A stretch of 64,000 nt of DNA, taken from NCBI GenBank assembly GCA_022432975.1, contig CM039515.1:23702923-23766922 (forward strand). The letters run 5' to 3'. This DNA is from Begonia masoniana (Eukaryota; Streptophyta; Magnoliopsida; Cucurbitales; Begoniaceae). Positions 10,931 to 22,030 of this stretch are shown here, piece by piece; position 1 is the stretch's first letter, and the number at the start of each line of letters is the position of its first letter. The notes under the pieces are model-generated. The model had not been told where the DNA came from and searched no databases. It saw nothing but the letters and a program-made list of their open reading frames with translations. Both the position numbers and the translations under genes were made by a program.

Positions 10931-11978
10931 AAATTCTGTCTAAAAGATGGTACAACAAAGTATCATTCAAGTCCAAAAAATATCCAGCTTTGAGTAACAA
11001 TCTAAAATCTCCGATAGCTTCAACTTCAACTGATTTGCTATCGCCCACAAAGATGATTCTTTCAGCATCATTCGACTTTCATCAACTAAGACAACCCTGC
11101 ATAGACATACTAATGTTAGTAGTAGCACTTGAATCTAGCCACCACGTATGTCTAGATACATAAACCAAATTAACCTCAGAACAAACAATGTTGAGAAGTG
11201 TACTTTTCTTCACACGTCATGCGTGATACTTGACACAATCTTTCTTTTGATGCTTTTCTGGATTACAGAAGAAACAACTGAAACCCTTAAACTTCTTTTG
11301 TTTCGACTTAGAAGGAACACCAACAGCCTCCTTCTTCCTTTTCTTTCCTTTGTCCTTGGAAGATGACACCAAATGAGCACTTTCTGTCTGATCATACTTT
11401 ATCCTCTCTTCCTCTTAGACATAATGAGAAATCAGTTCATTAAGCGTCCATTTATTATTCTGGCAGTTATAACTGATCTTAAACTGACCAAACTAAGGAG
11501 GAAGAGAAATCAAGACTAAGTGAATAAGCATGTCTTCTGGCAGCTCTAACTTAAGTTTCTTAAATCTTGAAGCAAGATGAGACATTTTCATTATATACTC
11601 CATGATATTCTTCCTTTCCATTATACTTGAGTGAGACAAGCTTAGCTAAAATCTAGATTGTCTCAGCCTTCTCGTTTTTTTCTCAAAACATTTCTCAAGT
11701 TCTTCGAGGAATGTTTTGGCATCAGTGCCTTCAGACATGCTGCCCCGAAATGCTTCTGGAATGTCGCGCTTCGTGATTATAAGACTTACACGATTCGAAC
11801 GCTCCCATCTTTCCAGCTCCCTTTTATCATCAAGGGTACTTGATGCTGAAAGAGGTGAGAAGCGTGCAATCCTAAGTGTAATGTCTAGATCCATGCACTC
11901 GAAAACAATCATAACGTTCTTTTTTCATATTTTATAGTTAGTCCCGTTAAGCATAGAAACTGTATTAACGTTACCCAT
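10931..11978 (-). pseudogene. copia Gag and protease, decayed
   Basis: The likely Gag start is the ATG complementary to 11976-11978. The frame then contains an in-frame TGA where Trp is usual (NYKIW motif). 11646-11912 encodes the capsid start (VMIVFECMDLDITLR...). Near 11250-11300 a CCHC zinc knuckle of pattern CFFCNPEKHQKKDC is readable, and near 11130 the protease motif appears as WWLDSSATTNIS, with Ser replacing the usual Gly of D-S-G-A. Frameshifts separate the parts. Confidence 0.7.
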
Positions 11979-12863
11979 TATACTTGAGATGTTAACTGTA
12001 ATATCAGAGAAAATGTAACAACATTAGCTCACAAAATAATATGCATATATATTACAATAATATAAATAAAAATATAGTGCATCCATAAACAAGAAACTGG
12101 TACAACATTAACACTTAGTCTTTTGGCTAAAAGTGTTAACTTGTAATTGGTAGCTTGGTCCAATATATAGACATTGACAATAAGACCTGTCAAACAATGA
12201 ACTTATCTTTGGACAAGTTCAATGTTCACATGACATCCTAATAATTGTCACATGTTTTTAATACTGCTAACAATCCATGCAACTGTACAAACGTCAACCT
12301 TCCTTTGGGCCGGTCGATATTCACACAATGTCATGTTTCATACCAAACATATAAAAATAGGATAATTAAAGCAAGAATGGCTAATTTTATAGCATGTTAA
12401 CCAATCATCTTATTTTACAATGTTAGATTTCATAAAATTGCACTAAAAAGAAAATTAAGAAAATTCATGTATATATACATATTTAATATCTAGGCTACCC
12501 TAGTAGTCGATCAGTAAACCAAATGATCAATCAACCTAGAATGGAAAGTTCAAATCTGCCAAAATCGGGGTGAACCAGGGCTCATTTGACCAAATGAACC
12601 GACCAAAAAAATTGGTCAGTTCAACTGAACTGGACCAAACTAGTTCAGACCAATCTGAACTGATCTGACTTGAACCAACCAAAGAACAAGTCCAGGCCAT
12701 AACCGAATCAAGTTGATTTGGTTCGAGCGGGACCAAATCCAAAAGGTTTGGTTCAATTTGGACCAAATCTAACCCAATCGGACCGAATCGGTCCGAACCG
12801 TAGAGGAGGAGTTGCAAACCAGCAACAAAAATTGCCAGAATCTCATCAATTCCAATGGTTTTT
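11979..12863 (-). other. copia leader remnant and GGTTC/GAACC-rich segment
   Basis: 11979-12500 is AT-rich and probably the untranslated leader of the minus-strand copia element. I cannot find a tRNA-Met primer site or the 5' LTR. 12540-12815 is built of many short GACCAAAT, GAACC and GGTTC motifs in both orientations, giving a degenerate repetitive tract that could fold on itself. No gene is visible. Confidence 0.4.
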
Positions 12864-14217
12864 TGATAACTCTTAAATTAGAGTTATTTTATACTCCTTT
12901 TAATTGATATAACTTGTATGATTTGAGTGAATGTAAAAAGAAATTGGTGGAATTTATTGAAATTGCTGCAGGATACTGCAACATCAAGAGATTGGTTGAA
13001 TTTAACGTATTTCATGCATATTCTCGGAAAAACAAGCAGATTTGTATCACTAATTCGAATTTTATATTTTCTTATTTGAAAACAGATTTATTAGCGGAAA
13101 AATACAAAAGGAAATATTGGTATTTTAATAGATAAGCAAATTAAAAGGATGAAAATTATGAAGAGAGAGAAGATAAATCATTAAAGGAGATTATTTTTAC
13201 CATAAATAAAGGACAGAATCAAGGAAAAAGAAGATTTTTGGGGGGCTGATGAAAAAGAAAAGGAAAATAACAATAAAGAGGAGATTTTGGCAGTGGAGAA
13301 ATAACGAGAATCAAGGAGAGAAAAAAAGGAAAAACAAGTGGAACAAGGAAATAAAGAAAAAGATCTAGAGGAAGAAAAGAGGAAGCACGCAGAACAGAGA
13401 GAAGGCAATTTGGAGAAAAGAGGAGATTAGGCTATTGCAGAGACGCCAACTAGAATTCTTCTTCTTTTCTACTTTTTATCTTTTTCTTTTATGAATATTA
13501 TTATTTTTAGTTTTATTATCATGATTTTTTGCTAGACTTTTTATCTTGGTCAGGAGAGAAAGTACTCATTACATGTTTTTATTTTGATCTATGAATGTTA
13601 CGTAATTTTTCACTGAACAATTTCTCATGATTTTGATTGTGTAATTCGAATCGTGTCGATAGACAAATTTGATGTCACATGTTCATATTGTATCGATAAG
13701 TAGATAGGAATTGTAAGATGCATAAGTAATTAAATAAATTAAATTTGTTGCAAAGTCGCTAACATTAATTTATTTGGCGTTGAGAATAGGTTTACATGAA
13801 AATTCAGATTAAGTTTTATCTTTTCAAAGTCGAAAAGAAATTCTGAAACGAATTTAACTAGGCAATTCGATAGAATCCTAGAAATTATTAATTCTTGTTG
13901 TTCCGTTGAAAATGTTGTAGCATTCCTGTAGGATCAATAATAATTTGCATGTAATGAGGAAATCAATTCTAACCAAAGTTTTTACCATAATTACCTTTTT
14001 AATTCCTTTCAATTTTAGTCATTATTAATTTTGAGTAATTTTGGTTTATCTTTCCTTGCTACTCTCATCTATTTTCAATATTCTCATTTTTATGTTTATA
14101 GAATTTTATAGCAAAAATTAATTTGATTAAGAATATCTTTGTGGGTCGACTTTTACTTACTTTATTACTTCGTTAGCGACACGTGCACTTACATTAGGGT
14201 GTATAAAATTACTAACA
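12864..14217 (+). repeat. Athila-type 5' LTR
   Basis: It starts TGATAACTCTTAAATTAG and ends ACTAACA, 1354 bp. The opening TGATAACTCT.AATTAGAGTTAT is characteristic of Athila LTRs, and the LTR is followed after a few bases by the Athila primer-binding site. The interior is A/T-rich without an ORF. The 3' LTR is not in the window. Confidence 0.85.
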
Positions 14218-14223
14218 AGTTAT

Positions 14224-14238
14224 TGGCGCCGTTGCCGG
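14224..14238 (+). other. primer-binding site of the Athila element
   Basis: TGGCGCCGTTGCCGG, six bases past the LTR end, is the usual Athila primer-binding sequence, thought to pair with a tRNA-Asp-type 3' end. Confidence 0.85.
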
Positions 14239-14315
14239 AGATATTTCTTAATTGTGTTATTTTACTATAATTATTTTACTTTATTCTAATTTTTCTTTTC
14301 AGGTATCCTTGTTTG

Positions 14316-15690
14316 ATGTCTGACGAAGGGAACGACCCGGATCTTATACCAATAGATCCAGAGATCGAACGAACGTTTCGAGCGAGGAGGAGACAACAAC
14401 AACAATATTTTATTAGAGGAGATAATATGGCTAATCTAGAAGAAGAAAGAAACAATGCCGAACATATTATTGATGACAGAGACAGACCTATTCAAGATTT
14501 TTCCATCCCCACACTTGATGATTTAAACCCTGGTATCGTGAGACCAGATATCCGTGCAATCAGATTCGAGCTTAAACCCGTGATGTTCCAGATGCTTCAA
14601 ACAGTTGGGCAATTCAGTGGAATGGTTACCGACAACCCACACCGTCATCTTAAAGTTTTTGGAGAGGTGAGTGACTCTTTTAACTTTCTGGGAGTTTCTG
14701 CTGAAGCATTGAGGCTCAAGCTTTTCCCATACTCTTTAAGAGATAGAGCAAGAGACTAGTTGAACAGCGTCTCATCAGACACCATTACCACGTGGGAAGA
14801 TCTCGCCAAAAAGTTTATTATGAAATACCATCCACCAGTGAGGAATGCAAGAATGAGGAACGAAATCACCAGCTTTCAACAGAAGGATGGTGAGTCACTG
14901 TATGAAGCTTGAGACAGATTCAAATAACTACTCATGCAATGCCCCAACCATGGAATACCACACTGGATTCAGCTGGAGACATTTTATAATGGACTAAATG
15001 GACAGGCAAGATTAATTATTGATGCTGCAGCAAACAGAACACTTCTTTCTAAATCTTTCAATGAAGCTTATGACTTGCTGGAGAGAATGGCCGTAAACAA
15101 CTATCAGTGGCCTTCAGACAAAAACCACTCTACAAGGCGTGCAGCTGGAGTTTATGATTTAGATGAAGTTACTGCTTTAAATGCAAAGATTGCTATGCTG
15201 GAAAATGCGATCAAGGCGATGAACAAACCACCGAAGCCAATAACCAAAGAAATTTCATGCATTTTTTTGTGGAGAGAATTACGATGATAACTCATGCCCC
15301 ACCAACCCAGAATCTGTAAATTATGTGGGATATAATAGAAACAATAACCCTTACTCGCAGACCTACAATCCCGGCTGGAAGCAGCATCCAAATTTTCAAT
15401 GGAATTCACAGTAGCAGAATGCTACATCACCAAACAGATCTGAAGAAAACTACAAACAAGGTTTCTCACAGCCAACTCATATTTCAATGCATCAAGAACA
15501 ATCAGAGAGCTTTGCTAGAGAATATGCTGCTAAGACATATATAATCTTGCAGAACTTGGCCGCATCAATGAAGAATATAGAGACACAAATGGGGCAGTTG
15601 ACTCAATCTTTAAGCACAAGGACTACAGAGCAACTACCAAGTGACACTGAAGTTCCACAGAGACAAGGTAAAGAGCACTGAGAGGGAACT
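14316..15690 (+). pseudogene. Athila Gag polyprotein, broken
   Basis: ATG 14316 opens a 147-codon ORF that ends at TAG 14757-14759. The same frame then resumes with TTWEDLAKKFIMKYHPP and NEITSFQQKDGESLYEA, the retrotransposon Gag capsid core, before more stops at about 14911 and 14925. It continues in 14934-15287 (NHGIPHWIQLETFYNGLNG). After a frameshift near 15285 the NPESVNYVGYNR and NPYSQTYNPGW blocks follow, then a Gln-rich tail with TQMGQL to about 15680. Gag forms the particle and binds RNA. Several stops correspond to Trp or Gln codons. Confidence 0.85.
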
Positions 15691-15969
15691 AGAAATTTCA
15701 GAAAAGCAATAGAAAACAGAGAATTCGAGAAATCAAAACACGGTGGTTGAACAAGAAGAATCAGACGAAACAGAAAAAAGAAATCCATCAACTGATGCTG
15801 CAGCATCACCACAACAACAGCAAGATGAGTTAAGAATCCAGAAGCCACCACCACCATTGCCTCAAAGACTGTAGAAACACACTCAGGACAAACAATTTAG
15901 AAAATTTCTGGATGTTTTAAAGCAGCAACACATTAATGTGTTATTGGTGGAAGCTCTTGAACAGATGCC

Positions 15970-16268
15970 TAACTACACAAAATTCATGAAGGATATTTTA
16001 TAAAAAAAAAAAGAACGTTGGGAGAATATGAGATGGTAGCCATGATTGAAGAGACGAGCTACATCCTACAAAACAAGATTCCACCTAAACTAAAGGATCC
16101 TGGAAGCTTCACCATTCAATGTACGATTGGCAACAATTATTTTGGAAAAGTTCTATGCGACTTAGGAGCAAGTATTAACTTAATGCCCATGTCGATTTTC
16201 AAGCAACTGGGAATTGGAGAAGTTCGACCCATAACTATAACTTTGCAACTTGCTGATCGCTCACTGAC
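15970..16268 (+). pseudogene. Athila protease, truncated
   Basis: The frame from about 16018 encodes the Athila protease leader (YILQNKIPPKLKDPGSFTI) and the active-site region LCDLGASINLMPMSIFKQLG, where D-L-G-A-S is the aspartic-protease signature of this lineage. The similarity stops at about 16268, inside QLADRSLT, where an LTR-like TGTAACGTCCC begins. The rest of pol is not in the window to the right, so the element is cut by a later insertion or deletion. Short stops occur upstream between 15690 and 16000. Confidence 0.8.
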
Positions 16269-16631
16269 TGTAACGTCCCTTAAACCTATACCTCAAAATT
16301 TTCGTGTAAATTTTTCTTTTTGTATTTCTAAGAAATTTCTTGACTTCAAAATATTTAAATCACATTCTAGCATCGTTAAACCGTTTTGAAAATTGCTCAA
16401 AGAAAACAAAACATAATTGCATAAATGAAGCAAGGCATTCGGCAGGCAAACCGCGGGGCAAAAGGGGGCGATCGATCGCCCCGCACATCAGGCGATCGAT
16501 CGCCCCTCTGCGATCGATCCCCGGCCGATCGATCGCCTTTACAGGCGATCGATCGGCTAACTCTCTGGAAAAAGTCCAGAGAGTTACGATCTTTCATGCC
16601 GATCGATCGCCCCTTCTGGCGATCGATCTAT
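16269..16631 (-). repeat. LTR 3'-terminal fragment (F'), inverted, with GATCGATC palindromes
   Basis: It starts TGTAACGTCCCTTAAACC, inserted directly in the Athila protease. It has the layout of the inverted family-F LTR at 35392: an AT-rich terminal stretch, then a G/C-rich block of repeated GGCGATCGATCGCC-type palindromes (16468-16630) and a stem AACTCTCTGGA/TCCAGAGAGTT at 16559-16585. Homology by layout and motifs is inference; its other end is missing. Confidence 0.55.
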
Positions 16632-16916
16632 AACGACTGACGGGCTCCGCCCCTACCAGCCGTGCAGTGCCCCGCGATGGGCCAGCTGCCACGTGTGTCC
16701 ATACAGGCTGTCCACGTGTACTCACGATCTTCTCCCCCCTGCAGGGAGTTTTTGCCTTCCCCCCCACTCGAACCCAAGACCTCAGGGACAAGTACCTGGG
16801 CTACAAGTGAGGAGTACCACTTGAGCTAACTCCCTGCATGGGGAGAAGATTGTGAGTACACAGTGGACGGCCTGTATGGACACATGTGGTAGCTAGCCCA
16901 TCGAGGCGCCTTTTTT
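16632..16916. repeat. foldback with a tRNA-like core
   Basis: Two arms of about 75 bp (about 16675-16748 and 16829-16906) are inverted copies at roughly 90% identity. Examples are GTCCATACAGGCTGTCCACG against its complement, and GCAGGGAG against CTCCCTGC. The loop of about 80 bp holds a tRNA-like sequence on the minus strand. A related non-inverted copy of the left half follows at 16917-17119. It could be a miniature foldback element or a rearranged LTR end. Confidence 0.65.
16742..16836 (-). other. tRNA-like / SINE-like module, copy 1
   Basis: On the minus strand the order is GGGAGTT, an A-box-like TAGCTCAAGTGG, about 35 bases, a B-box-like GGTTCGAGTGG, then AAACTCCC, which pairs with the 5' GGGAGTT like an acceptor stem. 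The D- and anticodon-arm pairing is imperfect, so it is not called as a working tRNA gene. RNA polymerase III promoter function is inference. Confidence 0.5.
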
Positions 16917-17119
16917 GTAACGACCAGACCCCGCAGGCCCGCCAGTCATGCAGTCCCAGCTCGCACAGGGCCCTACCACGTGGGGTCCCGAAGGCAGTAC
17001 CACGTGTACTCACGATCTTCTTCTCCCTTGATGGGAGTTTTTACCTTTCCCCCCACTCGAACCCAGGACCTTAGGGAAAAGTACCTAGGGTACAAGTGAG
17101 GAGTACCACTTGAGCTACT
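16917..17119 (-). repeat. second LTR-end-like fragment with a tRNA-like module
   Basis: It begins TAACGACCAGACCCCGC after a T run and repeats the 16632-16836 arrangement: a C-rich start, CACGTGTACTCACGATCTTC, then the tRNA-like module. It may be the second half of a tandem duplication. Confidence 0.45.
17029..17117 (-). other. tRNA-like / SINE-like module, copy 2
   Basis: A second copy of the tRNA-like module, about 285 bp to the right. The A-box-like TAGCTCAAGTGG and B-box-like GGTTCGAGTGG are both kept. The copy is cut at 17119 by the inverted A' LTR. Confidence 0.5.
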
Positions 17120-17718
17120 TGTAACGCCTCCGAACCCACCCCGGCTCGGTGCGCTACTTTGCTAACCCAAACCACATTTAAAACGACGTTTAAAATAATT
17201 TTCGATAAAATTTTGACTCAGTTTTCGGGTTTTTCGAACTATCAAAAAATGTTGGAAAACGTGTGTAAAATACGTTTAAAATACGTAGAAAAAGGTCGGG
17301 TCACAACATTTTAGAAATAGGCAAAATTTAAAAAAAAACCAAAAATGTGTGTGCTGGGCGCCGCACGCGCAGGTGCCAGCGCGCCCTGTGCGCCTATTTT
17401 CGGCTTTTTTCCACTTTTCTTCATTTTTTTCCAAGCCAAACACCTCCAAATAACCTAAAATTTTACACACACATTCCCGACACTCCCAACTCCGTGCCCC
17501 GTAAAAATCGACTTAAAATGGTTAACGAATAATAGAGAAAAATGAACCCGACGTTATTTGTTTTAAAACCAAAACGAGCGGCATAACGACTGAAATTCTT
17601 TAAACCAAAACCTGAAATAAAACAGTTTCAAATCCCAAACATTTATATACCCCCATTCAGTAAAACACTACTATCTACAATCGTCCCAAAATAATTAGAA
17701 AGCTAATCACAGTGCAAA
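17120..17718 (-). repeat. inverted family-A-like LTR (A'), segment 1
   Basis: It begins TGTAACGCC, followed by the complement of the LTR end CCGAGCCGGGGTGGGTTCGG seen at 21850 and 28350. It is therefore the 3' end of a related LTR lying on the minus strand. It is interrupted at 17718 by the family-A element and continues at 28386. Confidence 0.8.
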
Positions 17719-18336
17719 TGTAACACCCAAGAATTTCCTATAATGCGTATAGGCCTAGGATTACACTGTTAGAGGGTTTAATGGTTAGGAATGACGTTGG
17801 TGGATTGGTTGAAAATGTAATGGTTGAAAAATTCAAAATGTTGAAAAGTCAAAATGTATTCAAAATGTGTGAACCAATAGGAATTAAGTAAAAGCAATGG
17901 AAAGTGGTGACTTGATGAAGCTTCTCACGTGGATTTAAAGGGGAAAAGGAGGGTTTGATTTGTAATTTTAAAGAAATTATGGAAGGAAATAAAAAAGAGG
18001 AAAAGTTTAGGTTAAAATTGGGTTTTCTTCATTTTTCTCCCTCCATCTCCACGGTTCTCTTCTCATCCTCCATAGCCGATTCTTCCTCTCTCTTTTCTTC
18101 AATCTTGCAAGGCATTTCAAGGTAAGAATACATGGGTTTTGGTTTTTATATCTTTAGGTGAAGTTTGTTGAAGTTTTTAGTGAGTTTTGGTTGGATTTGG
18201 TTAGGGTTTAAAAACCCTAGGTTGGGGATTCTGAAAATTCCATTCCCTTGGCTAGTTTTCTCCCTCTTTTGGTCATTTAATCCTTAGGTACGATGGTTTA
18301 AGTCGTTTGGGTGGTTAGATTAAGGATTGGAAGAGA

Positions 18337-18835
18337 GGCAACTAAGGCATCCTATGGGTGCAGACAACTAAGGCATCCTATGGGTGCAGACAACTAAGGC
18401 ATCCTATGGGTGCAGACAACTAAGGCATCTTTCGATGCAGGCAACTAAGGCATCTTTCGATGCAGGCAACTAAGGCATCTTTCGATGCAGGCAACTAAGG
18501 CATCTTTCGATGCAGGCAACTAAGGCATCCTATGGGTGCAGACAACTAAGGCATCCTATGGGTGCAGACAACTAAGGCATCTTTCGATGCAGGCAACTAA
18601 GGCATCTTTCGATGCAGGCAACTAAGGCATCTTTCGATGCAGGCAACTAAGGCATCTTTCGATGCAGGCAACTAAGGCATCCTATGGGTGCAGACAACTA
18701 AGGCATCTTTCGATGCAGGCAACTAAGGCATCTTTCGATGCAGGCAACTAAGGCATCTTTCGATGCAGGCAACTAAGGCATCTTTCGATGCAGGCAACTA
18801 AGGCATCCTATGGGTGCAGACAACTAAGGCATCTT
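18337..18835 (+). repeat. hairpin minisatellite, array 1
   Basis: About 20 tandem units of two types: 25 bp (GGCATCTTTCGATGCAGG core) and 26 bp (GGCATCCTATGGGTGCAG core), joined by CAACTAA. Each unit can fold: GCATC/GATGC, or GCATCC/GGGTGC with a G-T pair. Confidence 0.95.
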
Positions 18836-19047
18836 ATCAGGTAAGTAGAGGAATCCTTTTGTTGCCTTCGGGCCTACACCATAGAACGTAGGGTTTATTG
18901 GTTTGGTGTTAATGTTTCATGTTATGTTGAGTTGGTTGTGTAGAGTTGCATATCTTCGAAACTGCATCATGGTTCAACGCTAGATAAGTATAGGGGCATT
19001 ATGTGGCATTAGTGAGGGTGAACGATAATTGGTTAAAGAGTAAGGGT

Positions 19048-20047
19048 TATGGGTGCAGACAACTAAGGCATCTTTCGATGCAGGCAACTAAGGCATCTTT
19101 CGATGCAGGCAACTAAGGCATCCTATGGGTGCAGACAACTAAGGCATCTTTCGATGCAGGCAACTAAGGCATCTTTCGATGCAGGCAACTAAGGCATCTT
19201 TCGATGCAGGCAACTAAGGCATCTTTCGATGCAGGCAACTAAGGCATCTTTCGATGCAGGCAACTAAGGCATCTTTCGATGCAGGCAACTAAGGCATCTT
19301 TCGATGCAGGCAACTAAGGCATCTTTCGATGCAGGCAACTAAGGCATCTTTCGATGCAGGCAACTAAGGCATCTTTCGATGCAGGCAACTAAGGCATCTT
19401 TCGATGCAGGCAACTAAGGCATCTTTCGATGCAGGCAACTAAGGCATCTTTCGATGCAGGCAACTAAGGCATCTTTCGATGCAGGCAACTAAGGCATCTT
19501 TCGATGCAGGCAACTAAGGCATCTTTCGATGCAGGCAACTAAGGCATCTTTCGATGCAGGCAACTAAGGCATCTTTCGATGCAGGCAACTAAGGCATCTT
19601 TCGATGCAGGCAACTAAGGCATCCTATGGGTGCAGGCAAATAAGGCATCTTTCGATGCAGGCAAATAAGGCATCTTTCGATGCAGGCAACTAAGGCATCT
19701 TTCGATGCAGGCAACTAAGGCATCTTTCGATGCAGGCAACTAAGGCATCTTTCGATGCAGGCAACTAAGGCATCCTATGGGTGCAGACAACTAAGGCATC
19801 CTATGGGTGCAGACAACTAAGGCATCTTTCGATGCAGGCAACTAAGGCATCTTTCGATGCAGGCAACTAAGGCATCTTTCGATGCAGGCAACTAAGGCAT
19901 CTTTCGATGCAGGCAACTAAGGCATCTTTCGATGCAGGCAACTAAGGCATCTTTCGATGCAGGCAACTAAGGCATCCTATGGGTGCAGACAACTAAGGCA
20001 TCTTTCGATGCAGGCAACTAAGGCATCTTTCGATGCAGGCAACTAAG
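19048..20047 (+). repeat. hairpin minisatellite, array 2
   Basis: About 40 tandem units of the same two types. The 25-bp type dominates in long homogeneous runs, which suggests recent local amplification. Confidence 0.95.
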
Positions 20048-20872
20048 TTCTGCAGGCATTTTCACAGGTAAGAATACATGGTTTTGGTTTTTTCTATACT
20101 TTAGGTGAAGTTTGTTGAAGTTTTTAGTGAGTTTTGGTTGGATTTGGTTAGGGTTTAAAAACCCTAGGTTGGGGATTCTGAAAATTCCATTCCCTTGGCT
20201 AGTTTTCTCCCTCTTTTGGTCATTTAATCTTAGGTACGAGGTTAAGTCGTTTGGGTGGTTAGATTAAGGATTGGAAGAGAGTTACACAACCCGGGTTGTG
20301 AACACTGGGGGCCGAGTCTGTTTTTGGAGATTCGGGTTGGCCAATGTGTTTATTTGGTGAATTTAAGTATTTCAATGGATAGTATACGTGTAGAGGTTTA
20401 CAGATTGGGGTGGCACATCAAAATCTGTTGAAAACGAGAAAGAATTTATGGCCGTCGAAGTTATGGCCTGTTCGAATTGAAGTTGTTAACTTTGGGTAAT
20501 AATCGGGTTTTGTGTTGTGAGAGTGAGATTGTGGTTTAGGTGTTGTTTAGTTTTAGTTAGAAAATCCCTTAGACTGTATTGGTGACTTATCAAGTTCAAT
20601 TTTCGTCATTTTAGGTCGTCGAGCTAGAGAAGTGATAAGACGAAGTGGGAAATTGAAAGCCGAGCAATCAGGTAAGTAGAGGAATCCTTTTGTTGCCTTC
20701 GGGCCTACACCATAGAACGGTAGGGTTTATTGGTTTGTGTTATGTTTCATGTTATGTTGAGTTGTTGTGTAGAGTTGCATATCTTCGAAACATGCATCAT
20801 GGTTTCACGCTAGATAAGTATAGTGGCATTATGTGGCATTGTGAGGGTGAACGATAATTGGTTAAAGAGTAA

Positions 20873-21060
20873 GGTATCCTATGGGTGCAGGCAATTAAGG
20901 CATCCTATGGGTGCAGACAACTAAGGCATCTTTTGATGCAGGCAACTAAGGCATCCTATGGGTGCAGACAACTAAGGCATCTTTCGATGCAGGCAACTAA
21001 GGCATCTTTCGATGCAGGCAAATAAGGCATCTAACGATGCAGGCAAATCTTAAGGCGTCC
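20873..21060 (+). repeat. hairpin minisatellite, original short array in the 5' LTR
   Basis: About seven units, matching the position and order of the array at 27341-27545 in the 3' LTR. It includes the variants GCATCTAACGATGC and GCGTCCTATGGATG. This is the ancestral site within the intron-like module. Confidence 0.9.
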
Positions 21061-21877
21061 TATGGATGAAGACAAACTTTATTAGCACAACTGAGCGTTA
21101 GAAACTGCATGTGATAGGATTGATTTCATTGTGTGTTATTGCATTCATTATTCCTTACTTGCTAAGCATTAGGTTTACGTTTTGTGTTATGTGGTGTAGG
21201 TGACGAGATTTTTACAGGTGAGATTGATGGGGAGGATCAGGCTTAGGAGCAGTCGGGGATCTATGGGGCAAGCCGGTGCAGGCAGTTGTCGGGGCGCCTC
21301 GACCTAGGTCTTCGGAGATGTGGGGTTTGTGTTTGGGAATTTGGTATTTTGCGGTCGTTTTGGATAAATTTGAATTGTGTTAATATTTTGTGGTTTTAGA
21401 ACGGTTGTGGATTGATTTAGATGTTTTATATATATATATATATATATATTTTCAGGTTTTGGGTTTCGAGAATTTTAGGTGTTACGGGACACGGAGTCGA
21501 GGGTGTCGGGATCATGTGGTAAAAATTTCAGAATTTTTGGAGGTATTTGGCTCGATGAAAAATGAAGAAAAGTCAGGAAAGTCGAAAAAAAAAAATGGCA
21601 ATTTGGGCCGAAAAACCTGAGGAGGCCCGATCGATCGGGGTGCCCTGCACCCCTTTGAAAAAAAAAATTTGTTTTATTTCTACTATGTTTTAACCCAATA
21701 CTTTCCGACATATTTTAAACGTATTTTGGGCATGTTTTTCAACAAAAAGCGAGGGTTTGAGAAACCCGAAAACCGAGTCAAAATTTTATCAATAATTAAT
21801 TTAAACGTTGATTTAAACGTGGGTTGAGTTAGCAAAGTAGCGCACCGAGCCGGGGTGGGTTCGGGGTTGTTACAAGT

Positions 21878-21889
21878 TGGTATAAGAGC
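21878..21889 (+). other. primer-binding site, family A
   Basis: TGGTATAAGAGC, four bases after the LTR, is one change away from the tRNA-iMet-complementary TGGTATCAGAGC used by most plant chromoviruses. Confidence 0.85.
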
Positions 21890-22030
21890 AAAAGTGGTCG
21901 AGACGTTCAAAGAATTACCCGACAATGCCGTCCTTCCTGCAACGTGCTTCACCGACTGTAAGTATTTTTCTCATTTAGTTAGTTTGTATCTAAGTTAGAT
22001 TGTTTTAATCTTGTACAGGATTAAGTTAAG

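Larger units (their letters stand above)
17719..21874 (+). repeat. 5' LTR of family A, expanded
   Basis: TGTAACACCCAAGAATTTCC to GTTGTTACA, 4156 bp. Relative to the 3' LTR it holds an extra block of about 1.9 kb (about 18337-20280). The order inside is minisatellite, a copy of the post-donor segment (18837-19047), more minisatellite, then a second copy of the exon-1 donor segment (20060-20280). An intron-like module runs from GTAAGT at 20672 to TGTAG at 21199. A TA dinucleotide run lies at about 21426-21450, and a GATCGATC palindrome at about 21627. Confidence 0.9.

Noticed and set aside
11985..12530. 5' LTR of the minus-strand copia element
   Set aside because: I looked for the TGTTAGAATTAT start and a tRNA-Met primer site and found neither, so it was not called.
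12536..12817. 93-codon minus-strand ORF
   Set aside because: It is made of degenerate GGTTC/GACCAAAT repeats and has no recognisable domain.
16742..16836. Functional tRNA gene
   Set aside because: Promoter-like boxes and an acceptor-like stem are present, but the D and anticodon arms do not pair well and the copy sits in a foldback.
18337..20047. CRISPR array
   Set aside because: The repeats are directly adjacent with no unique spacers, lie in a plant LTR, and have two interchangeable unit types. This is a minisatellite.
20672..20760. Small conserved peptide reading through GTAAGT and the GGCCTACA box
   Set aside because: The spacing in steps of three and similar reads in A, B, C and F were suggestive, but D and E have stops in that frame. 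A splice-site explanation fits all families.
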